Origin: Diphasiastrum complanatum
Lineage: Eukaryota; Streptophyta; Lycopodiopsida; Lycopodiales; Lycopodiaceae
DNA: 64,000 bases
Direction: 5' to 3'
NCBI GenBank assembly: GCA_029204225.1
Contig: CM055100.1
Span: 25,053,106-25,117,105 of the forward strand
How positions within the stretch are numbered: position 1 is the first letter of the stretch; each line of letters starts with the position of its first letter. Below, piece after piece: positions 21,236 to 36,200 of this stretch. A program made the position numbers and the translations under genes. The notes under the pieces were generated by a model. That model worked only from the letters and a program-made list of their open reading frames with translations, was not told where the DNA came from and made no database searches.

Positions 21236-24200
21236 TTAATTGACTCTCAGGTTTGAATAAATCTGCAATTGACAGTCAGCTCCTCCACTAACAATACTAT
21301 CACCTTTCCACCAATCTGCACACATCACCTGTTTCATACAACAAAACCAAATTTAGAAAATCCATTGCCATCAATAAAAAGACTACATCTGACATCACAC
21401 TGGATTCTAACTTAAACTGTTCAAACTGTGCTATTTTATATAAAACTCAATGCTTCTTTTGGCTTGTCTCACTCTTTCTACATTCTATAAGATGGTCAAA
21501 GCACATGCTTATCAATTTATCTATTCAACACTACTTTTGACATGATTACAATGATAGAACTCTGTCATAATTATCGATTTGCCTTTTTCATAGACTATGA
21601 TTTTCATGCTATAGGAAACAGCAAGTGCATAAACGATGGAACAAAGAAGACATCTGACATGTATAATCGGAACTTGACATAATATAGACTATGAAACCTG
21701 TCCAAAAGAGAAAACCTCAGAAGGTCAATTTCCTTATGACATAAAGGAAGCATAGTTACCAAGGAACTCCAATTCCCCGCCAGGGAATATTGGAACAACG
21801 CTCTTATCAAAGTTTGACCACATGAACAAGGGGGGAACACGGTGCGGAACTTTTTAATGCATGGAAGCCCACTGGGGAAATGTTCCCATTTTGTAGGCCC
21901 AACTTATAGCTCTGAAGACTTGATTCGGAGTTTGTCACGTGAAATAATGTTTTGTAATTTGTAAGATGTATATGTAATCAAAATATCAGATGTCTTACAT
22001 AATGCTGCTACCCCGGCCCCACCACGCCTATTGTAGGGGGTGCAGGTACTCCCTGTTCCGGAATATTCTAGCATGTCCCTTAAAATTGTGTTTTTGTGAT
22101 TTGTATATAAATATGTAATTGAAGTTCAGATGTCTCAAATGATGCTGCTACCCCCACCCCCCCACATGTTGTGAGGGGGTTGCAGGCACTCCCCTCTTCC
22201 CATTTTTTGGCAACAAAAAAAAGCAGCACTAGAAAAAATCTCTAGTGAATTTTTTAATGTTGTGTGCAACACGAACAATGTTCTCTAAAGAACAGCTCTT
22301 GGCTGGCATTACTGACTCATGCTCGCGTCAAGACTTTTGACTACTCTACTGCATTCTGGATCCATCGTGTCTCATGATAAGATGACTATAATCACTTTCT
22401 ACAGCATGACTACCCATCCATGCTTGGCAACAGACCTATAATCAACAACTGAAGCTTTCTTGGTCTGAAGTCCTGTAGGAGGCAGCTTGTCCAATGGGTA
22501 TGTACTTCACTTCCATGTCACTAGTTAGAAACACTAAAGCCTGCTTGATAGGTCATGGTCTTTGTGCTGTATATTGTACTAGGAAACATGTTTCATCATC
22601 AGATAATGAAATGACTTGTTACAATTATAGGCTGTAGGCAGGACATAATAAGATGCATTAATTGTAGATTGCTTTTGCAGGTAGCAGTTGGGCTAGGCTC
22701 TTTCAAGTGAGTATAAGTGAAGGGTAGCACAAGAGCTTGCCTTGTCTTTGTGCCCTTCAAGTGATTGAAGAGGTATCTGTATGACAAACAAGCAACATAT
22801 ATGATTAGTAAAAATTTCTATCCTGGTACCAAACAAAACAATGGAAGTAAATGTAAAAGCACCAAAATAAAACATCTCTTTTCCAGTCACCAAATCATAA
22901 GATCCTAAAAAAGGAATGCATATCCATGCTAACTACAATGTCAAAGTTACAATTAAGGCCACAGAAAAGAAGAGAGTTATGACAAACATGTGGACAAAAT
23001 GCACAAAAAGGAAAGATTGGAGAAAAGGTTTCATATATACGGTAAATTCAAGACACAATCAAGACCATGATGCTTCGTGAAGACTGATGCTTTGACTACA
23101 TCATTTAATAAAGTACCTTGCTTCTAATATCCCAGACTTTCACCGATCCATCATGAGAAGCTGAAAGGAGATGGTACGGCGAACGTCTGTGCCTGCAAAC
23201 AATCAAAAGAGCTTTGTAGAGCCTCACATTTCCAATATTTGAAAAAATCAAATTGATCATTTACATACAACCAATTCATCTGCTCAAGAACATAGCAGAT
23301 GAAGCATAGCAGTGAGATTACTGGAGGCAGCATTACCACTTGCAAACACTGATCCAGGACTTATGTGATGTAAGCTGCTGAATTGGTGCCACAGTACCTG
23401 ACAGAGAAGAATACATAAAATAAATTTTAGAAGTTTTGTATTATCTAATCTTTGAATGAAACAAGCAGCATTTACACTCAGTACCATTAGCAGATGAATA
23501 TTACATCTCTCCTCAATGTCAAAAGAATTTGCAGACAGACAGAGAAAGAGCCAAACAAACCTAATAAAGTGATTTTCAGCCATTTCAATCTCCAAGATCA
23601 AGCTTTGGCAGAAATGGGCTATTTCAGAAAAAAAACATGTAACACATTTATGCTAGGCCATAAAGTTCCCCAATTGGACCAGAAGCATGCCAAGTATTAG
23701 TCAGACCGTTTTAGAAGCATTTATACAAGTTCTTACCACTTCCTTTAAGTAATCATGTCATAAGAAAAAATAAAACATGGATTTTCTTCTGCATGTCGAA
23801 AGTACAAAATGGCATAAACTGTCAAAGAACAGAAACACTCTTGCCAGTACACCAAAAGGAGTTAAAAGTTAAAACCTCCAGAAAACAGAGCTGAAACAAA
23901 GATAAAAAAGAGTACAGAGAATATATAGGCAATGGGCCACAACCAGCTCAGTTGTCTCCTAGTTCACTTTAAGCCCGATACTTTGGTGAAAGACAAGTCC
24001 CTAACACAAACTTGTACACACACTGATGGCAATGTTTCTGTAGGAACCATACATGGTGCTTAAGAAAGTAGTCATATCCAGAACCAAAAACCAAGATATA
24101 AATTTTGCTTGTTCGACAAAGAGAACATCTTGGAGCTCAGAAATTGGGAAGCTAGGAAAACAATTTTGGTGCATTTTCACAAACATTGTCATTTCCATTC

Positions 24201-27200
24201 TTCCATAGAGGGTCCACCTTAAATCAATTATTAACACAAAAATGTTCTAAGCACATCTTAAGACCCGTCAACATTTCTGTTTTTCTACAACTACAAATCA
24301 TGAATCAGAAGCATAGACATCACTTTTTTATCTTCCACTTTTCACTAATTTTCAGGACCTTGTCTTTCTCATGCCTTTCAGTTTTATTGTTCGAAGATTT
24401 ATAAAGTATTTTTCTTCTAACAGTAAGGTGCCTCTAATGCCCCTCATTTCTCCCTTTTGTTTTCTTCAGTTTGTGTATTTTTACTTACATTATTGGACAT
24501 TTCTGGCTTCCCAAGGTAGATAGCTGCACTTGTTGTTTTCAGTTATCAAAATATCTACAAGTTTCAACTGATCAATATTTTAGGTGGCTTGGTATAACAG
24601 AGTACGTTCACAAAATCTCATCCCTATATTTAGGTGATGTCTGTCCTTACGTTCTACAAACATGGCTCATGAGTACCCTTATAATTGGCATTGTGCATGT
24701 CCAATTTTTATGGAATATGCTACTTATTCAATAACTTAGATTCAAGTCTACTTGACAGGGATCTGCTACTCATTATGCAGCTACTTTTTGTATGCATTTC
24801 ACTTTCACTTTGAGATGTGCTCGTATTTTTACTGTTATAATCAAACTCAATCAGAGAGACTTATTGCATCAAAGACACATGCCCTAAGGGAAGTCTTTAA
24901 TTTATCAAGTAAGGCCCACCAGAAGTGCCCCTGAACTTTGGATCTCGGTCACTTACAATGTTGTTTGATAATCCATAGAATCTAAACAATCCTTCAACAA
25001 ATGTTTGACCTAAATCAGATTCCCTCATAGTTGTCTTGACCGGAATAAATGAAACCAATTTGGTGAGGTGATCAACTATCATCCAAATTGTATCATTACC
25101 CTTCTGCGTCCTTGGAAGAAAAACTACAACATTCATTGAGAATTGAGATATTTTCCCACCTTTTTTCCAGGATATCCAAGGCTTTTTGTGCAAATTTATG
25201 CTCGTACAAGATACTTATCTATATGAGTATTCAATCGGATATACTATTCCTATTCCATGGCTATCTCGATCAATAAGGTTAGCTTGACTACTATTTGTAT
25301 ATTTGGGGTTATGTTTTATGTCATATTCGTAATCTACACATCTGTATTCGGCTCTCTCATGTGTTTGGTATAACTTTATATGTCGTGCATGATCCCCTAT
25401 TGCCTTCATTGTGGATATGACCTTGAAACACATATTGATGGCACCATAACATTGCAGAAGTGGTCAATTGAATGCACATCAGCAATTGACCAGCTATTAT
25501 AGTTGGTAGTTAACTATGTCAATGATTACTTACATCATGTATATTCGTTCAATCGTACTCCTTATTTATACTACTCTCTATGTAAACTATGTATCAAATG
25601 ACTAAATAGGCCATTACGCCTCAAGTGATGTAATTAAGGTGGTCCACTCCTGCTTATTTGGAAATGGACTTAGAAGCAATGAACTAGATGTGATGAGACA
25701 CAAGAACTGCGTAACTTCATCTTCGTCTCTCTCACTCTCTCACTCTTATTGTGATGTACTGTGTTAGTCTATATAGTATATCAAGTTGAGCTATCTCTCC
25801 GTCTCTCTCATGTCTTGAATGAATGTTGCATCTTTTGATCTTCAACATGGTGTCAGAGCAACGTCAATGGATCTAGCAAACAGTAGGTTCTACTTTCCAA
25901 GATAGAGAGAAGTAGAATGTGCGGGAAATAATGACAGACACAATTATGTGCTTGCTGAATTCCTGCATGAATTATCTGAAGAATGCACAATCTGTGGAAA
26001 GAGAGCACTCTTCTCTGTGTGGAATTCATCCAGCCTACGATATTTATAAGGCATGCCCCTGTTTTTGAAGCCCTACGCAAACGAGACTTAATTATATTGT
26101 GAGTGCTGAAGGCCATGATGACAGCCAGCCAAGTGCCTCCTTGAATGCGCACATTTTTCGATCCTTGAATCAACACGTTTTGACTGTGTGAAGCCGCCAC
26201 AATCTTCGTGAGGCCCTGAAGGTGCTAGCCATTGAAAAAAAATGAGAGCTGCACTATCCCTGCCCAGATTGTAGCATGAAGTACTAATCCAAGACAGGAA
26301 CCTGTTGCCTTCAACGCTGCATTCTCAAAGTGTTTCAAAAGTTGCAAAGGAAGAGGATTAGTGCTGGAAGTAGCCACATGTGGATAGCCTGATTACAGCT
26401 GAAGCCAGTCCACATGAACAAGCCTATGTTTCAGCCAGATTCCTGATAGCTGGCTGGTGTATTCCCCAAATGCCATGAATTCTGTATTTGGTGAAGCCAC
26501 GGTAGGGTTCATAAAAGGCTCTTACTTACTTTGCATGAAAGAGAACATTTCAATTCAGCCCGTTCAAGAATGATTCTTGCATGAAGAAACAGTTGTGGAG
26601 GCTGAAACACATTAAGAGGCAGCCTGTAGGCGCAAGGAGACCTACCATGTGAGAGAGAAGAGGATCAACGCAGATTTTAGGGGTAGGAATACAGACCCTT
26701 GGCCCCAAGGTGGAAGGTTTCTACCCTTGAAAGTCTCTACTCTCTACCCTTAAAGGTTCCTGTCCCTTTTGAGTTAAAATTTTGAGAGATATGACAAGTT
26801 TGTTTATTCAGGTTTGAAGTCTGCAATCTCCTCACTTGTGTTAATATTCTAATGGCCTCTTTGGGTGTCTTCCTTTATCCTTCTTCTCATTTTTTTTGGC
26901 TAAATTCCTTACAAAGCATGCAAAACAGCATATGATACACACTATCAAACTTAATGCCCACTACTTAGCATAAAGCATTTAAAACAAGTTCTGCAAGTGA
27001 CGAAGTTGAATGGTCTTCGGATTGGTCCAAGGGAATCAAAAAGTAGGAAAAAGAGATAAGAAAAATATATCCTCAAGCTTAGATCTTCTTTAATAAGCTC
27101 TCTCTAAACGAAACTAAAAGACTACTGGAGCCCATCTCATTTGGTTGTTCCAAGTCAATTTGATTGCGCTGGCTAGAAAGCATACCCACAGCAAATTTGT

Positions 27201-30200
27201 TTGTGTCATACGGAAGCTACCACAAAGAAAACACAAAGATACTAAACATTACCTGGCATTCGTGGGTCCCATATTCTAATGATAGGATCTGCACCTGCTG
27301 CTGCAAGAAGACTTGATCCTTCACCACCAACACTTAGACAATGCAAGGCCTTGCTGCAAGACTAAAGTTCACAATCGTGTGCCAGTCAGACTAGTATGAT
27401 TACATTGTCTTGTTAACTTCTTTTAGTACATTATCAAATTATCTTGACAAAGAAAAGCTTTATGCCTGCTTGGACATAGCAATTATAGGATTAAAGTACT
27501 CTTTGCAAAATCAAAGCTAGGCAACTGAGCATAATATAGTACTAGTAACTTATGTTCTTTAGCAAATTGTCCTGGAAAGACCGTATAATTTTTCGCTAGC
27601 TGTGACTATGTAACGCTAGCCTTGGAGGTGGTGATTCATCAATGGTGACTGATCTTCAATATTTCACCTCATCTTAAATCAAAGCAACCATATGATCGTA
27701 TGGAGTCGACTATGGACCAATATTGCAACTTGGTACTTTTTCTTTTGATGTTTTCAAAAAGAAAATATGTTTCCAAAAAGCACCATAGAAATATAGCACA
27801 CACTGTTATGAGTGCCTGATCTGGCTAAATTTGTCTGGAGATACTGCTCTCTATCCAAAGCCCCAAAAGCCTCCCAAGTCCCTCAAAAATATTCAGACAT
27901 TTTTTAGCCAATTCTCAATATTCTTGATGCCAAATTTCTATGGACTCTGGCACCTAACTGCCGGGAATCATCGTGCGCCTGCATCCTGAAATCATGGACC
28001 TTTGAAAAAGTGAGAGGAAGTAGAATCAAGGCTCTCACTTACTCAAGGCCAACAGCAAGAAACAAATGGAAGTTTGTCATTAATCGAAAAGTTATACCAT
28101 TTCCATATTTTAAAGGTCTTATGATCACAGTGTCACACAAACTTGTGAGCTTTGTGTACTACCCTAAAAAACCAGGAAAGTTCACATTATCTAGATACAA
28201 TCACTCTTCCAACATAAATTCAACTTGAGACCTCCCGTATCAGGTATATACTAAGCGCAAAGAACCATCACAAAGTACATGCTGCTGCCCGGTACTAACA
28301 CAAAAAGAAATCCATTCTCGAAAAACCTAAACCAGGTCTTCAAATGTTAAGATACGAGACAATTCTCCTCAGAAACAGCAGATAGGACAATATACAATCC
28401 AAAGGGATTGAGCTTCCTGTTACTATAGCAGATCAGCGATCAAAATTGAGCAGAGTCTGTCTCGAGCAAAACTAGTGGAGGGCAAATTGTTGACAGCAGC
28501 GATGGCAGATGAGAGCAAGAAATGATTGCAGCTTTATCTGAAAGAATTACTATTGTGATTTTGCTTTCATCTTTAAATGTCCTGTGGAGATCATTGGAGT
28601 AGCTAGTTTTAGATGCGTATGATGAATGATGTAAGAATGTTTTAGGTGTTGGACGGCCTGTATACAGCAGGTTAAACTGCAGATCTGAATGCTCTTCAAG
28701 TATCTTTCATATCTATTCAATCATGTATGGTGTTTGTTTAATCGTGGCTTTCTTCTCGAATGTGGTGAGACAGCAGTGTAAAACCTCACATATGCAAGGA
28801 TGCAAATACAAAGAGCTCTTGGTTCATTAAAATGATGTCAGAGACATCAATCTAGGAGACCTGAGATTCCATAATATGATTGTAGCTCATCAATCAATCC
28901 ATTCTACCAAACTGAGTACCTGAACAAAAATATTTAAAGTAAAATTGCAACCACAGGCAAGATTGCTTGATAAGAAACATATGTGTCTCACATATCTCTT
29001 GAGCAAATGTAAAGAAGAAGGGAAAAAACACATACAATCGTCAAATTGTTTACTTCTGCCTCCACATTCCAACCACGCAAGGAGTGGTCCCAAGAGGCAG
29101 AAAATACTGTCTCTGCCTCAACCCATTCCACTGAAGATACACATTGTGTATGTCCCTTCAAAGTGCACCTTGGGGCAACCTGTTGCATTTCATAACGTAA
29201 AGTTTAGAAAAAACAATATACGAGCAACTCAAAAAGTCAAAGGATCCAAATCAAAACATGAATATAAAATTCAATAAACAAAAAATCTTAGCCAAACAGC
29301 ATTGCTTATGTCTCATCAGTACCCAAGCATAAGTTGCTAACTGGGTTTCGAAAGAATCCGGATTCTCTTGGGTAGACCCAGTAATACAGTGATAACAGTA
29401 CGTAATACACTGATGTCGAGAGAGAGAAGATAATAAAGTACTGATATTTTTTGTAGGGAGACAGAGACAAAGAGGTGTGGATGACACAGTAAACTTGTCT
29501 CGACAGTCTAGCAATTCAATAATGAAGTAACTCTATGGAAGTGATATCAAAGAGGAAGTGGAAGGAGAATAGAGAGCTTGAAGCTTCAGAGATTGAGCAG
29601 ACTGTAACTCTCATACCAAAGATGACTTTCAGTATCTTTTGCACCACACGCACTCAATTATCTATTATGGCTTGCAACTTGTCGAATGTGCCATCACTAC
29701 TTAGTACTAATATGATTATGACTATTTGGCAATGGGCAATAGGTGCTTCAGAAGCAGTTTTTTTTTTTAAATTAGGACCTGATTCGGCTTTAACAGTCAC
29801 ATGGGAATCCCTTGGCCCCTTTCTAGGAGCCTTAGGCCATTAAAAAAGTTTGAACTTTGAGGTTCCAAACACATTTGAATGCAACAAACGGACTAAAGAA
29901 GGCCTGAAGCATTAATACGTCCACGTTTACAAGAGTTTCCTGCAGCTACTTGGGAGGCTTGTTCCACTATTCTGCTCTCTCAAAAAGGCAGAGTCAAAAG
30001 GGTATATACATAAACACTCATGGAGGAAAATGTCACTCACATTCAGATCCCAGAAGGCTTCTAAGGTGGGTTAAGATCAAGCAGACATGATCATTTTCAA
30101 GATGGAAAACATTGTGTTTTCAGACGAACACTCTTTAAAGATGTCTCCTATGACTTCCTTAAATGAAGAAGTCTTGTTTTGGTAACAATTAAGAGAGACC

Positions 30201-33200
30201 TAAAAAGCCTTCCATCCTCCTTGCAACTCGATTTAGCAATTCCAGTGGAAATCACAAACATCAGCATCAAGATGTTGAAATCAGATACCTATTTCACTCC
30301 TAATAGCCAGGTAAATCTATTCAATGCAAGTCGTACAAATGTCATGGCGGCAACTGATTCTACATATTTGTTTGTGACATTAAGACATTAAAATACACAA
30401 TCATAATCTGATGAGTCAGTGATGTCAACAGCTAAAGCTTAGAAAAAGCATACACAAAGAAAAAAGAGTTAAAGGATCCATGTAAAACAGTAATATAGAG
30501 CTCAAGACACACAAAAATTTAGCCAGGTAGCACTACTACTTATGTCTCAATAGTATCCCAGCATAAGTTGCAATTAACTTGAAATACTTTGTAGCCCCCC
30601 TCTTTATAAGTAGTGCAAGTGGGCTTAAGTGGCCTCAAACCAAGCTAGTGGTAACACCTCATCTTATCACATTGAGGCGCTTGCCTCCACATTGGCTGCG
30701 AGCCTCCACACCCCAGTCTGTGAGGCAATTCAACTCATGAAGTTCAAGGCAAAGGTGTTGTTCCTATCAAGCTTACTATTAGAGAAGTGTAAATGCTAGC
30801 GAGAATGTTCTACATGTACTAAGGTTGGCCAAGAACTTGCCTTCAGTTGGAACCATCACCAAATAAACATTATGGTTGGGTTCGATGAGACAACATCTTT
30901 GGTAAATGAATTGTAGCCAAAGATATTGCATGATGATAGTATCTACAAATTGTACACAACAATCCCTAGTCAACGAGCTTCAATCAACCAAGGCTACAAG
31001 GAAACAACATAGGCAAACATTTCCAAATGGAATCACTACTAGGGCAAAGGAAGTACTTGAGCTCATATATTCAGAATTGTGTAGCCTCTTGCAAACTAGA
31101 AATGCAAGGGGGCAATACTACGTCGTGACCTTTATGGATGACTAGTAACTACACACATGTATGGGTCTATTTTATATGAAAAAAAATTTAAGTTATCAAG
31201 TACTTCAAGCAGTTCAAAACTTCCAGGGAGAATCGAATGGGCAAGAGGATAAAAATGCTCAGATTAAGCAAGGGTGCTCAATACATTCTTGGTGAATAGA
31301 ATGAATTTTGCAAAGCAAATGCCTACATGTTTGAGAAGAAAAGTGCATGCTAAGCCAACAAAGTGCATTTTCCTAGGTTAAAGTGAAGAAAATAATGCCT
31401 CAAAAAAGCGAGTTAGTGAGTTCATCCCCATATAGATTCTAGAGAGAAGGCAATTAGACAAGAATTGCATGAGTCACAAGAACACGAGCAAGTTGCATCT
31501 AATCACTCAAAGAAGTCCAAGTAATGACTAACACCATGTAACACATGATCACCATCTTCCTCACACTAAGAAGATGCCAAGGTGGTATCAAAAAACAATC
31601 AAGGCGGGGTACAGACTTTTAAGGTGTATTATCCCCTTAAACAAAACAATCAAGGGGGGTGTATAGACTCTGAAGGTGTATTACCCTAAACATTACAAAA
31701 CAACACTTGTTTTTGCCATAACCATAGGTGAGGGACGGACAAAAACCCCAAAAAGCCAGCCTCCTATTCGAAACACGTCTTAGACATTAGCAGCATACTT
31801 GATTGAGATGTCCAATAGATGGATATCAAGAATACCTTTCTCAATGGGCATTTGCAAGAAAAGGTCTAGGGTAGGTGTTAACGTACTAACAACTATTTCA
31901 AAAAGCCAAACTCCGAAAAGAGTAAGTTGGATACCAATTTGTATGACATGAAGGAGAAATAAGACATTGTAATATTGTTCTCTATTGAGACGACTTACTC
32001 ATCATTGTTAGCAATAAGAGTCTTATTCCTGAAGTCAAAAGAAATCTCTAGCAGAATTTCACATGCAACATTTGGGTTTGCTTCACAATTGCCTTGAAAT
32101 AGACATATGAACAGAACAATTAGTGCCTTTATTTCACAGGCAAAGTATGAATACAACTTTTATACAAGATGTTGGAAAGATTCAATATGCAGGATTGCAA
32201 GCCTATAATTATCCCCATTAACACAAGGAACACAGCATCCGAGGATGATGGCACACCCTTCGTGGATGAGACTCTTTAGCAACAATTGAATGAAAGCCTG
32301 GTTTATCTTACCACTACAAGGCCAAATAATGCATACGCAATTAGTGCGGCAAGTTAGCTCATGAGTAATCGGATCAAAGTCCAATGGAAAGCAGCCAAAC
32401 GATATTTGAGGCATGTCAAGGAACTTTAATTTTGAGATAGGATACACTGATGGCAGTGACCTTCGACTTCAGGGTCAAACAGGTCCTGATCGGACCAATG
32501 ACTGGGATCGAATGAGGCTATATAATTGAGTTTAGTACTTGATGATCTTGGATGTGTTCTACAATTTTGTTCTATGAAAGTATTCAGTTGGCAAAAAATC
32601 CAATGTGTCGCACAAGGACAAACTAGCCACACTTTATACAAGAGAAAGCGCATAGTGGAGACAAAAGGCTCAAGCACTACGACACTGACTATCAAACTCT
32701 GGATATCTTTACTAAGCCTGTTAGTAAAGAGATATTTGAAAAGTATAAGCTGTTGTTAAAGGTTTCAAGCTACATGAAATAATTAGGAGGGATCTTGAAA
32801 TATAATGCATATTTTACCCCTAACGGCGAGGCAAACCTACTTAGTGTAGGTTGTACAAATGTGATAGGGGCAATTGATGGATTGTAAATACTTTGTCTTT
32901 TGTACCTTTAGCTAGAAACTTCAGGTGGGCCCAGGTGGCCTTGAAACTTGAGCTAGTGGTGATACCTCATCTCATCCATGCACATAACCTAAGGAGCTTG
33001 CCTTCACCTTGGCTTCGAAGCTTCCATTGATCTTTTTGGAGTTCATAAAAAATCTAGGCATACCTTTGAATATGTTAACATTTTTTTGAACCAAGGTTAA
33101 GTAGCAAACTTTACACATTTACATCTTATTCCCTTTACTATAATAATAAATGTTTTTCAAAGTGGACCATAAATGTAATTGAGTTCTCAAAACTCAAACA

Positions 33201-36200
33201 AAGGTGAACTTTTCCTAGTTGGGGATTCCATGCTCACAAGGCAAGAGGGATGTTATTCCATGCTGCAAATGATCTACAATGCATTCCAACTATTGACCAA
33301 GGACACAATATAAAGGACACGTGCCTTAGCTTGAACAAGAGCACGAGGCCATGAATTGTCCTGGCCATGAAGCCTTGTTGGGAATAATTATTCTTCTGAA
33401 TGAGACCACACAGGATCAAGTTAACCTTGAAAATAGGAGTATATAATTCATGATTGTTAACAACTTTGCAAGCACATACGACGTTGGCAATGACAGCACT
33501 TCACTAGGTTTTCTAAGGTTATGAGTATAGTGAAATCGATTATCCAAAGGCCCCTAGCTAGTATCATAAGCTTTTGACGTTAACCATTGGATGACTGCTT
33601 TCGTAAATTCCATTGGTGTCTTGACCATCTAGCTCATAGAAAATCCTACAATGTGCACTCGCTTCTATCTACCGACTACAGCCATTGATTACATACATTT
33701 GTGCCCTGCCATATAATTCTAGCATAATGTCCTTGTATTGAAAACTTGTACACGGGCCATGTATGCATGTAGTTAAATAGCTAGGGTACTTTATTGCATC
33801 GCCAAGACCTATTGTGCTTTCCACTCTTACCCATTAGTATTTTTTCTCGAAGCTATCTAGAGGCTTAAAAATATTCACTCCACATCTGGAAGGATCTGAG
33901 GTAGTCACTGCCTCACTAATTTGCCACCTAGAGAAGGGTGCATACTTATATTGGGACAATTTTCCAACAAGCTGACACAAGGATGCATCATTTGGAAGAG
34001 AGACAGGATAGGAATTGTGAGCTTGATAGTGGAAGTGAACAAAAGAACTACTCAGGGATTCAGTCTCATGATTTGGATTTGGAGGACTCTCTCTCCACTA
34101 CAATGAGCCATGAGGATCTCTGCACCGTCCGCCGACTTTCACGTAGCAGCCAACAAAACACTAGCTTACGACCTGAACTTTTGATCGGCAGTTTTTTGAG
34201 TTATTTGCTTCATGATTCATGAATGCATTCTAGGATCTTTTTGTCGTGTCCAACTTCTCTTGCACTATGGCAACTACATAAATTGGGCCCTGGAATATAC
34301 TATAACAGCAGGAATTCCAAAAAGCATCAAAACAATCATATATCCAAGAGGAAGTTGAATATCGTTTAGTTTTATGAACCTACCATGTACAGAATCCTTG
34401 ATTTAGTGCTTTGCAGGAGACATCTGCTACGATGCTGGTTACCAACTATTGCATGTTTCAAAGGAATTATCTAGAATTGTAAAGCCATGCATCTTATGTT
34501 CGTGTGATATCAGATAATGGCTAGAACTTAAATTGCTCATAAGACACAGTTACATCAATAGTACCTCAACTTCTTCAAACGTATTAGGAGTAGCATAATC
34601 ATCCAGCTTTCTTCTTTTTATAATCGTATGCTCCTCATCAATAGATGATTTCGCTGACAGATGCCACAATAATATTGTCGAATCCCAAGATCCAGAACAA
34701 CACTGTAGAATAACAACAAACATATTAGGGAGTCAAGACAAAGATGACATCTCAGGCGGAAGATTGGAAGAACTAGTTGGATAGTTTGTTCTGGAGAGCA
34801 ATTTAAAAGACAAACAGAACCTCTTTAAAGCAACTGCATTATTGGTTCACGATTTTGAAAGTTCAATTTCAAAACTTTTAGCCTCAATACTTTTTGAGAA
34901 ATTCATTTGGTTCCCTCTACTAAAACATTTCAAATTCCAAAAGCTAATCCTTGTATCCATTTTGCCTCCGAACAGTCAGCAACTGTTAATGTAAACCTCT
35001 CTTTTTTAAGGGAAATATTACTCCTTACAATGTGAAAGATGCAACCAGACAGATTCTCATCATAGGTGAAAATTGTAAACTGAATTTTAGTCAATGTTCA
35101 ATCCAATTCAGCGTGTACACATCCTCCCACTACTAATCTCCTATGATGTGCTGCTGCAATCACTGTAAATTCATGTTTATAGAAAAGGCTAATAACCATT
35201 TATCGGGTTAAACTTGCATGATTGAGCAGTCTGTGAGCCAAATAGGTTTAAGGGCTCTCGGACAAACCTTTTAAGAATGCAAGAATATGATCAAGCTAAA
35301 AAGTAACTGAAGCAAATGTAAGATCAGACTCACAAGAACTACAATAATGCATATTCACATGGAACACGCTCTCGTGCACCCAAGATCCCGTTAAATTTAC
35401 AAAATCAAAATCAACATCTGGCTCAGAAAACTACAGTTAATAAATGGGTATTCACTTAGGCATACCTCATTTCCCGATGGACTTGCTGAGACACATTGCA
35501 CTGAGGATGAATGACCTTTAAGAACTTTACTGGCAGCGGCCCGTTTTGTTAGTGAGTCTGGAAGACCTTGGTCAGTGATCTACAGCCAGAGTGCACAACA
35601 CGATGCCTTCTTAAGCTATAATATTTGTAGTGAAAGCACCAACAATTTTGAACTTAGAACCAGAATATTGAGGTTCCTCTGCAATAACCATGCTGACCTG
35701 ACTTGATAGCAACGTCAAAGATATCTAAGAACCCTTTGCTATAGCAGCACAAAAAACTCTAAAATGATAATTTATCTGGCAAACATTGTCGAAACAAACA
35801 GAAGCAACCTAATATGTCTGTTGATCATGAGAAAAGGGCCATATTTCCCTAACCAATTATAGATTACCTGCCAAAAACGCAACGAGCGGTCCTTAGAAGC
35901 AGTAAGCAGCTCCATTGTTGACTCATCTGTGTCAGTAACAAGGTTGAATGACATAGTGTCTAGCATGTTACACAGCCTTATACCATCAACATTAAGGTTA
36001 TGTCAAATTGACTGAGAAAGATTTATTTCACCATTACACTCACATGCAACAAGCACACCTCAAAGTATGACATCCACTGATCTTTTCAAATATTTCAATG
36101 AAGTTAACAAAACTCCATGAGACTTTTCCAAATATGCAAATACAATAATGTGACAAAATAAGGTCCCAAACAAGGACTTCAAACTGTAATTGCCACAAGT

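Larger units (their letters stand above)
23398..27252 (-). other. WDR12 intron (3.9 kb) with retroelement scraps
   Basis: Apart from the gypsy integrase piece and the LTR with primer-binding site listed separately, 23,400-24,890 and 25,900-27,250 show no recognisable gene or repeat family. Confidence 0.75.

Noticed and set aside
28231-28260. A short candidate WDR12 exon (reading [10 protein letters not shown] on the - strand)
   Set aside because: Its phase does not fit. The neighbouring exons, extended to better splice sites (29,036 and 27,361), already join with the correct family length.
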